From Arenicola marina (lineage: Eukaryota > Annelida > Polychaeta > Arenicolidae), in NCBI GenBank assembly GCA_964019135.1, contig OZ025265.1, positions 25,333,143-25,397,142 on the forward strand: DNA of 64,000 nt. The letters are read 5' to 3'. The position numbers and the translations under genes are program-made. The notes below the pieces were generated by a model. The model saw only the letters and a list, made by a program, of their open reading frames with translations, made no database searches and was not told where the DNA came from. This document shows, in pieces, positions 57,648 to 64,000 of the stretch; the stretch's first letter is position 1, and each line of letters opens with the position of its first letter.

Positions 57648-57794
57648 ATTGGCTGACAGTGACAGACTGACTGCTAGCAGATAATGCCATGTTATTTGCT
57701 TACGGCTTATGCGTCTAAACAATGTTGACACACATATATATATATCCCTTTGGCTGAGAACTCGGGGAACCATCGGTCTTCTTCGCCTATAAAT
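57648..57794 (+). promoter_or_regulatory. CCAAT-type and TATA-like motifs, paralogue 4
   Basis: ATTGGCT at 57648-57654, then ATATATATATAT (57735-57745) and TATAAAT (57788-57794). Which TATA is used cannot be decided; spacing is looser than in the other copies. Confidence 0.45.
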
Positions 57795-58092
57795 TCTAGG
57801 CCTCGTATTGAGTTTATCATTGAACTGCCAGCTGCCGTACTGTTCAGAGGCATTCACGATCAGCCGGTGTATGTGAGGCTCAAATTTGAAGCTGTGAAGA
57901 ATATTTGACTGACTTCTGTCATAGTATTGACTGCTTTTGAAGATTATTAAAGACGAAACAGATTTTAAAAGCGTGCGAGTGACGATTTCAAAGCCCATTT
58001 TGGTGGTCAAGGCCAGAACTTAGCGGCTCTGTAGGCAATCAAACCTCAGAGCTATAGATTTGTCTTGTTTTCTCGCCACATCTCGCCACATC

Positions 58093-58461
58093 ATGGACAC
58101 CAATGCGGTTTTGGGAGACTTAGAGACTTCAGAGAACATGATGTCCTTCCACAACGCGTTAGAAACCAAATTCCGTTTGTCGTGTCGTCAAGTCGTCCTG
58201 CTCAACAACCGCATCGACGACCTCCAGGGGCGCTACGATCGTGCTCGGAAGTCGGACAATCGCAGCTTCCGGTACTCGCTGCGCCTGAGTCTGTCGACGC
58301 TGGAAGGGTTGCGCAACATGTTCTACGAGTACGCGTGTCGGCGCGGGGAGGAGCTGGACAGCCTACGGGACAGACTGATCCTTGCATTGGTCTCAGACCT
58401 GGAGCAGGCGGAGAGGATGTTTAGGAAGGATCGTGACAGCGAGGACAGTCAGTCTGCATAG
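58093..58461 (+). CDS. paralogue 4 of an unrecognised helical-core family
   Basis: 122 codons starting MDTNAVLGDLETSENMMSFH at 58093; an in-frame ATG at 58060 adds 11 residues that are not conserved. The core is kept (LLNNRIDDLQGRYDRARKSD, FRYSLRLSLSTLEGLRNMFY, EYACRRGEELDSLRDRLILA), but the tail is shorter, ends DSEDSQSA and lacks the long acidic run of the others. It is the most diverged member, yet its core DNA remains close to the rest even at silent positions. Intronless. Function is not recognised. Confidence 0.8.
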   Translation: MDTNAVLGDLETSENMMSFHNALETKFRLSCRQVVLLNNRIDDLQGRYDRARKSDNRSFRYSLRLSLSTLEGLRNMFYEYACRRGEELDSLRDRLILALVSDLEQAERMFRKDRDSEDSQSA

Positions 58462-58607
58462 AGAAGAGGAATATATTGTATGCATTGAAATTAATCATCT
58501 GTGCCTGTGCCGTTGGGTTTTCGACAGGTGACATAAACTGCACTCCATCCTTGTGTCCATCTGATTCTGTCGCTTCGTTCATTGTTGTCATGATTGTGTT
58601 AATATTG

Positions 58608-58613
58608 AATAAA
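58608..58613 (+). terminator. polyadenylation signal, paralogue 4
   Basis: AATAAA about 145 bases after the stop codon. Confidence 0.5.
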
Positions 58614-58689
58614 ATGCCGAGATGTTAAATTGGATTTTTTTTTCGCGGTCTAAGAACCCGTCGACATTCACATTTTGTTTGCACTGTTA

Positions 58690-59155
58690 AAGGAAACCGC
58701 CAGCCTGGCCTCTAACGCTGCCTAACCGATTCATATAATACCCAAGTGTCCATCCAAACAATTACATAATTTACCGTCAATCAGGAGGCGATATTCTAAT
58801 TATGTTCAAACCGGAAATATAAATAGGTGCGTTTCTCCAGTCATGGCTTTTTTACGCAAGCAATCGTTGCAAGAGATATATCAATATGTTTGGATGATAT
58901 CTTTCCATGAAACACTAAGACCATGCATGGTTACTTCCAGTTCTAACGTAAGGCGCCACACGGAGTGTCACAATATACGTCACTTGCTCCAGCAAAATGC
59001 TGCGCTGCTCGATATTGATGGGGGCGGGTGGGCCTAATTTGTTTCTCCTTATTACTCGGACTAAACGAAGCGTTAACACTCGCCAAATTATTTTTACGAA
59101 TTAAATTTTCGGTTTAGATCGCGATTAGATTAGATTGAACGCCCGCTTTAATAAC
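58690..59155 (+). repeat. dispersed repeat, copy 2
   Basis: Counterpart of 14692-15345 in the same orientation (GCCAGCCTGGCCTCTAACGC, AAACGAAGCGTTAACACTCG, TTTAGATCGCGATTAGATTA), with internal deletions relative to it. Confidence 0.7.
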
Positions 59156-59529
59156 TGGTGTGTTTGTATGGCTTAAAATTAAGTACTGAGAAAAAGAGCC
59201 GTCGATTTGTTTGTAGAAGATAATCTAGCTGTGTGGCTTGGCCATTGCCTGCTTTGGCGCATTATGGCGAAAAACAACATCAAAGTTATTGCAGCTATGA
59301 ACGCACATCATAGGTGTGAATACCAAATTGGCTGTGATCTGTGTTTCTTTTTGGCTCGAATGATGTCGGTTTAATCGCGTTGTTGGTTTTCTCGGTAGCA
59401 TTGTGCAGGTCGAAGTTCCTCGTTCTTGCATGTGGGCCTAATTCTTATGGCTTTCCTTAAATGATCAAAGGGTGGGATTAACTGGCGGCTTCTTGTGATT
59501 TCTGGAAGCAATGGGAATAAAGCTGGAAA

Positions 59530-60075
59530 TACATTATTTAACATTATATCTATTGCAACATTATATTTATTGCAACACTATTCAACGTTACATTAACTGG
59601 AACATTATTCAACATTATACCTATTGCAACATTATATTTATTGCAACACTACTCAACATTACATTAACTGGAACATTATTCAACATTATATTTATTAGAA
59701 CATTGTTCACATTATATTTATTGCAACATTATATAACATGTTTATTACAACATTAGTCAACATTATATTTATTCAAACGTTAGCCAACATTATATGTAGT
59801 TAAACGTTAGTCAACATTATATTTATTCAAACATTAGTCAACACTATATTTATTAAAACATAAGTCAGCATATTTATTCAAACATTGGTCAACAGTATAT
59901 TTATTCAAACATTAGTCAACATTGTATTTATTCAAACGTTAGTCAACATTATATTTATTCAAACATTGGTCAACATTATATTTATTCAAACATTGCTTAA
60001 CATCATATTCATTCAAACATTAGTCAACATTATATTTATTCAAACATTAGTCCACATTATATTTACTCAAACATG
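59530..60075. repeat. AT-rich minisatellite, 27-bp units
   Basis: TCAACATTATATTTATTCAA repeats about every 27 bases from about 59750 to 60075; the left part (59530-59750) has related longer units (ACATTATATTTATTGCAACA). Open frames here follow from the period being a multiple of three. Confidence 0.85.
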
Positions 60076-60384
60076 GTAATATTTTCACTCCACATATATC
60101 TATAACTTATATGGCATTGGTTCCAACGCAAATAGTCTTATTAGAGTCACTTTTTACCCATCCGCAGATACATTTAAGACATTTTGGTGCAGAGAAGACA
60201 TATTTGTGCAGCTTGTGAATATTTAAATGTTACGTTGCGACAACTGTTGGAAGTAGTCTGCACAGTTTGGCACATCAAGATTCAACTGCTTTTCTGTTTA
60301 CCATTACATTTAGACAGACGAATGTTTTAGGCCTCATTCGGACACGTATGAAAAGCGTAGCATGAAAAGGGCCCCATACTCCGG

Positions 60385-61155
60385 GAGACTGACAAAAGCC
60401 CCGGCGGACATAAGCCCCGGCCCCAAAATACACTAGGACAAAAGCCCCGGCGGACAAAATCCCCGGTCTAGATAAAAATAAGTACTGCTGCCAATCGTAC
60501 AGGTGGAATAAGAATGTGTATGAGAGATATCTATTGTTTTGTATAAGAGTCTACTATAATTGTTGACATTAGATGAAATTATACCACCAGTTAAATGCAC
60601 ATCAGTATACTTTAGATTTAACCGCGATATTGACGTTGTAATGAAATAGCCGGTATTTCCAATGCACGCCATGTTGTTGTGTTATCTGCATTGGTGAGGC
60701 TTTGATCCCACAATATCTTAATACTTTTATTCGATTGCACATTACAGGGATACATCAAAGCATCATATAACAGTCTTTTGTTAAAGGTGTGAAGCGGTTT
60801 CGTGTGTTATCAGCATTGGTGGGGATTTTGATCTTAAAATGTGAAATGGACTCCCGAAGAGTCGTTTTTTTTAAAGCGACGGCCAAGCCAGTTAATATTA
60901 TACACAATCCTAATATACATTCGAAAATATCATAATAATATTAAAAAAATATAGTAGACTAATATACAAAGCCATATAATAGACTTCTATGATTGGCAGC
61001 AGTGTTTATTTATATCTAGACCGGGGATTTTGTCCGCCGGGACTTTTGTCCTAGTGTATTTTTTGGGCTGGGGATTATGTCCGCCGAGGCTTTTGTCCTA
61101 GTGTATTTTTGGGGCCGGGGATTATGTCCGCCGGTTCTTCTGTCCTACACCCATA
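60385..61155. mobile_element. foldback element with repeated GGACAAAAGCCCCGGC ends
   Basis: The left end (60390-60474) has GACAAAAGCCCCGGCGGACA twice, joined by CCCAAAATACACTAG. The right end (61015-61145) is the reverse complement with three related units. The roughly 540-bp interior is AT-rich and non-coding. No target-site duplication is evident. Confidence 0.7.
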
Positions 61156-61159
61156 CCCA

Positions 61160-61222
61160 AGTAGGGTTTGAATCCACAACGAGCTGGTCTGCAATCGAGC
61201 TCTCAATGAATGGAGAACCCTC
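61160..61222 (-). repeat. possible tRNA-like fragment
   Basis: On the minus strand GAGAGCTCGATTGCAGACC is followed by GTGGATTCAAACCC, resembling A and B boxes at tRNA spacing. Weak. Confidence 0.3.
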
Positions 61223-61229
61223 CAACTAA

Positions 61230-61940
61230 ATTAAATTTGCTGTTCAAAGTCACACTTCTTATAATTATTGGCTATTGGAAATTTCATTAGCCGTATTAAA
61301 CTGCTCCACATATAAACGATTTTCTGGACGCATGCTGTGATCTTGTTGGTGTTGTGTGGATCAGAAATGTATGCGTTACCGTATGTGTCTTTACGTTTAT
61401 AAGACAAAAAGCGGAACAATGCCAAGAAAGCTACCAAAGATGCAGCAATAGGGTAAACCCGTGTATCTAATAACGTGTACATCTTAACCAGCCGTATAGT
61501 GTTTTATCTATGCAGAATCTAAATTTTTTTTGTATTTCAAGCGATTAGAGGTCATTCTCAACGGCAAAGTGCTCAATGAACAGCTTTATAAATCACTAGT
61601 CATCTCCTAGCGCGGAGGGAATGCTTACAAATCTTCTTCAATGATTTTAAAGCTGTTTTGTCCCCTCTGCAGCCTAAACTTGCTGCTGTTGCAGTTGAGT
61701 TCGTTGGCATTCAAATTGCAATTATGAAAAGTTTATAATTTTCCGCCGAGATTACCACCAAATTGTAATTAGGCAATGGTTCCAGTTGTGATTCGTGATG
61801 TGGCATGTGTTATTGCATGTGCTTCTCACGGCTGCCAGTCGCTCGCATGGTGACAGCCAGACTTTGTTTGGGCCGCGGTTGGCAGGAGGTTTCGCAATGA
61901 ACATCGATCTGCTGGGCGTTATTGCACGGTCCGCAATGCA
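61230..61940. other. intergenic upstream of paralogue 5
   Basis: AT-rich, no supported gene. Confidence 0.4.
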
Positions 61941-61948
61941 CTCCTCCC

Positions 61949-61997
61949 ATTGGGCGAGATCTGCGGGAAGCCAGGGACAGCGCAATGTCTATAAAAG
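61949..61997 (+). promoter_or_regulatory. TATA and CCAAT-type promoter, paralogue 5
   Basis: ATTGG at 61949-61953 and TATAAAAG at 61990-61997, about 265 bases upstream of the start codon. Possible C/EBP-like half sites (TTTCGCAATG, TTATTGCAC) lie at 61891-61927. Confidence 0.6.
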
Positions 61998-62261
61998 CGG
62001 TCTGCTGCGTTAAGATGGTCACATTCAACCAGCAGTTAAACTGTGCGGTGACATCGACGATCACGGCTTGTCTGTACCTGATGGTGTGTGGTCGTGGTCT
62101 TTGAAAAATACTACAGGTGCCACGCAACGTATCGTTTGTTTTTAAGACACTGGCGCGGCTTTCTGTCAAAGGAATCGTGTTTCATTTTGGAAAGAAGTAG
62201 CACAGCTGGCTTAATCGCGCTACTTGGAAGTTAAATACTTTGGTTAATTTAGCACATCAGT

Positions 62262-62714
62262 ATGGCGACGAAGGAGGTTTTAGGAGACTTCGAGACGGCT
62301 GACGACATGTTGGCTTTTCACGACGGGCTGGAAGCCAAGTTCCGGTTATCGTGTTGTCAGGTTGTCCTGCTCAACAACCGCATCGACGACCTCCAGAGGC
62401 GCTACGATCGCGCCCTGAAGTCGGACAAGCGCTGCTTCCGGTACTCGCTGCGGCTCAGTCTGGCGACTCTGGAAGGGTTGCGCAACAGGTTTTATGAGTA
62501 CGCGCGTCGGCGCGGGGAGGAGCTCGACAGCCTTCAGGACAGACTGATCCTGGCGGGACTCATCTCAGATCTAGACGGCGAGGAGGATGGGGAGGAGATG
62601 GAAGAGGATGGGGAAGAGGCGATGGAAGCCGTGGTAGATGAAGAAGAGGAGCAGAATGTGTCTGTGGTAGTTGAAGTGATGGATTCTGCCGAAGACGATG
62701 CGAATATGTTCTAA
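62262..62714 (+). CDS. paralogue 5 of an unrecognised helical-core family
   Basis: 150 codons starting MATKEVLGDFETADDMLAFH. The core matches paralogues 2 and 3 closely (LLNNRIDDLQRRYDRALKSD, FRYSLRLSLATLEGLRNRFY with Met to Arg, EYARRRGEELDSLQDRLILA). The tail is very acidic (DGEEDGEEMEEDGEEAMEAV), then a Val-rich end. Intronless, with a canonical TATAAAAG and an AATAAA. Function is not recognised. The family could be lineage-specific, or a diverged member of a known family that I cannot name from sequence alone. Confidence 0.85.
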   Translation: MATKEVLGDFETADDMLAFHDGLEAKFRLSCCQVVLLNNRIDDLQRRYDRALKSDKRCFRYSLRLSLATLEGLRNRFYEYARRRGEELDSLQDRLILAGLISDLDGEEDGEEMEEDGEEAMEAVVDEEEEQNVSVVVEVMDSAEDDANMF

Positions 62715-62810
62715 ACTTCTTACTTGAGTTTGCTTATACTTTGCCAAGCTGCTTGCGGCTCTGTTATCTCCATTGATGTGTCTTATCATCATTGTTATGT
62801 TATATCTATT

Positions 62811-62816
62811 AATAAA
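62811..62816 (+). terminator. polyadenylation signal, paralogue 5
   Basis: AATAAA about 95 bases after the stop codon. Confidence 0.55.
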
Positions 62817-62819
62817 GTA

Positions 62820-64000
62820 TATATAATCGAATTTGGAAAGTTTTCTTGTTTTTAGTCTTTTCGTGCTACTTGTCCTACAACCAAAAATATTAGAAGGTAA
62901 ACTGATGTTTTTTCTTGTCAAATGACTTATGTTTGAACAAGACATTGTGAAGCGTGCAATACTTTTCACTTTGAAATTGGAAAATGCCCCTCAAGAATGA
63001 TCTTTGAACTTCACTGCCACTGTTTCGGCACGGAATGTCAATTCCGAATATCCTTCATTACGGTATTTTAATTAACCTGTCGAGAGTTACATTTTATTAT
63101 AGTTATTATACGTTATTATTTTTGCCGGTTTCGTTTGGGACTTGGCGTAGTACTGGCGTAACGTTGGCAGATCGACTTTCCTAATTTGTTAGCGGAAATG
63201 ACATCTCTTGCGGCGACACGGACACTTAACACAACGCTTCTTCATTTGTTAATGGAGAATGCATGAGAATTGCGCTGATCTCCACTATGTCATGTCATGG
63301 GTGTCGCCGTGGCCGTGAGATGAAGTGCACGACCGAATGGAAAAATAGGTTGAATTTTTGGAAACAGTTCTAAAGCGGTCTTGGGCTTGAAAGCTTTAAA
63401 GCCCACATCAAAAATGTTATTTTTGGGGGGATTGTGTGCAAAAGCTTTCGCCCCTTGTGAAATGAAATCGAGTATGATGATTGCGAGGTGTGGGGTGGTG
63501 GTGGGGGGGGGGGGGGGTGTAGGAGCAAGTTAGAACCTTAATGATGCTAGTGAAGCTCTCAGAATAATTTTATATTGGCTCGCTCTAACGTCGCCCACTT
63601 CCAGTCCTGATATGTGATGTCAGAACACGTATAATCATTACATGTGATCGGCATAACACACATCTGCAAATGTTTTAAGCACGATTTTATTACATCTCGG
63701 TGGACAAATATCATAAAATAAAGTCTTCATCAGTATATTATGGGGTGAATATTGTGGCACACGATTGTAACACAAACTTTATCCCACATTTGCAAAACTC
63801 GAAGGCAGTATTCGATATATAATTTGATTAAATGAGCCTGCCCAGTAAAATACTATCAAGGATAAATATAATCAAATCCGCTTCCCGCATTGCGATTGCA
63901 ATCTTTTAGTATGTCGATTGTACACCTTTGCATAATTAAACAATAACAATATAAAAAACAAGTACAACAAAGCTATGATTTTATGATGGAGCTTGACACC
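62820..64000. other. non-coding to the window end
   Basis: No further paralogue, gene or clear repeat. A G run lies at 63504-63519. Confidence 0.4.

Noticed and set aside
10222..60075. CRISPR arrays among the direct repeats
   Set aside because: The repeats are head-to-tail satellites or duplications without unique spacers, and the DNA is animal nuclear DNA.

Overview
This is nuclear DNA of an animal, most likely a marine invertebrate; a lophotrochozoan such as a mollusc fits, but that is inference. Support comes from AT-rich non-coding DNA with GT..AG introns, TATA/CCAAT promoters, AATAAA signals, tRNA-derived SINEs, many foldback/MITE elements, a decayed Ty3/gypsy retrotransposon, long poly-C/poly-G runs and an IAP gene with one BIR and a RING. 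No prokaryotic feature is present. Apart from about a dozen coding segments the window is repeats and unremarkable non-coding DNA.

Layout. 0-3.6 kb: SINE fragments, one tiny foldback element and a short acidic ORF. 3.66-5.57 kb (minus): a spliced gene with an N-terminal segment resembling the second half of a MADS box, a Pro/His/Gln minisatellite-encoded linker and a C-terminal PHD finger; its frame shifts once. 6.36-9.01 kb (minus): an ~880-codon transposase-like frame with a long coiled coil, broken by one TAG. 10-22.6 kb: no supported gene; a 105-bp satellite carrying a TTAA-flanked MITE, further foldback elements, a 302-bp MITE with a clear target-site duplication, and SINEs.

22.66-27.84 kb (plus): an inhibitor-of-apoptosis (BIRC-like) gene. 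A BIR exon is followed by a Pro/Ala minisatellite exon and a short acidic exon, and this pair is tandemly duplicated (~1.43 kb units) with splice phases that all agree, then a RING exon. 28-39.6 kb: SINE, inverted repeats and an internally deleted, stop-ridden Ty3/gypsy element (33.0-36.1 kb, minus). 39.75-41.42 kb: an element with ~270-bp inverted arms around a minisatellite, with a 13-nt string identical to a sequencing-adapter prefix at one junction. 41.86-42.74 kb: an ankyrin-repeat gene. 44.63-46.10 kb: a near-perfect palindrome with ~645-bp arms.

49.6-62.7 kb: the most distinctive region. Five paralogous, intronless genes (-,+,-,+,+) encode 122-150 aa proteins with an almost invariant ~75-residue helical core and, in most, an acidic tail. 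Each has a TATA-like element, an upstream CCAAT/ATTGG motif and a downstream AATAAA, so all look intact and similarly regulated. I do not recognise the family. The cluster also contains diverged flanking duplications, a SINE, an AT-rich minisatellite and a foldback element.
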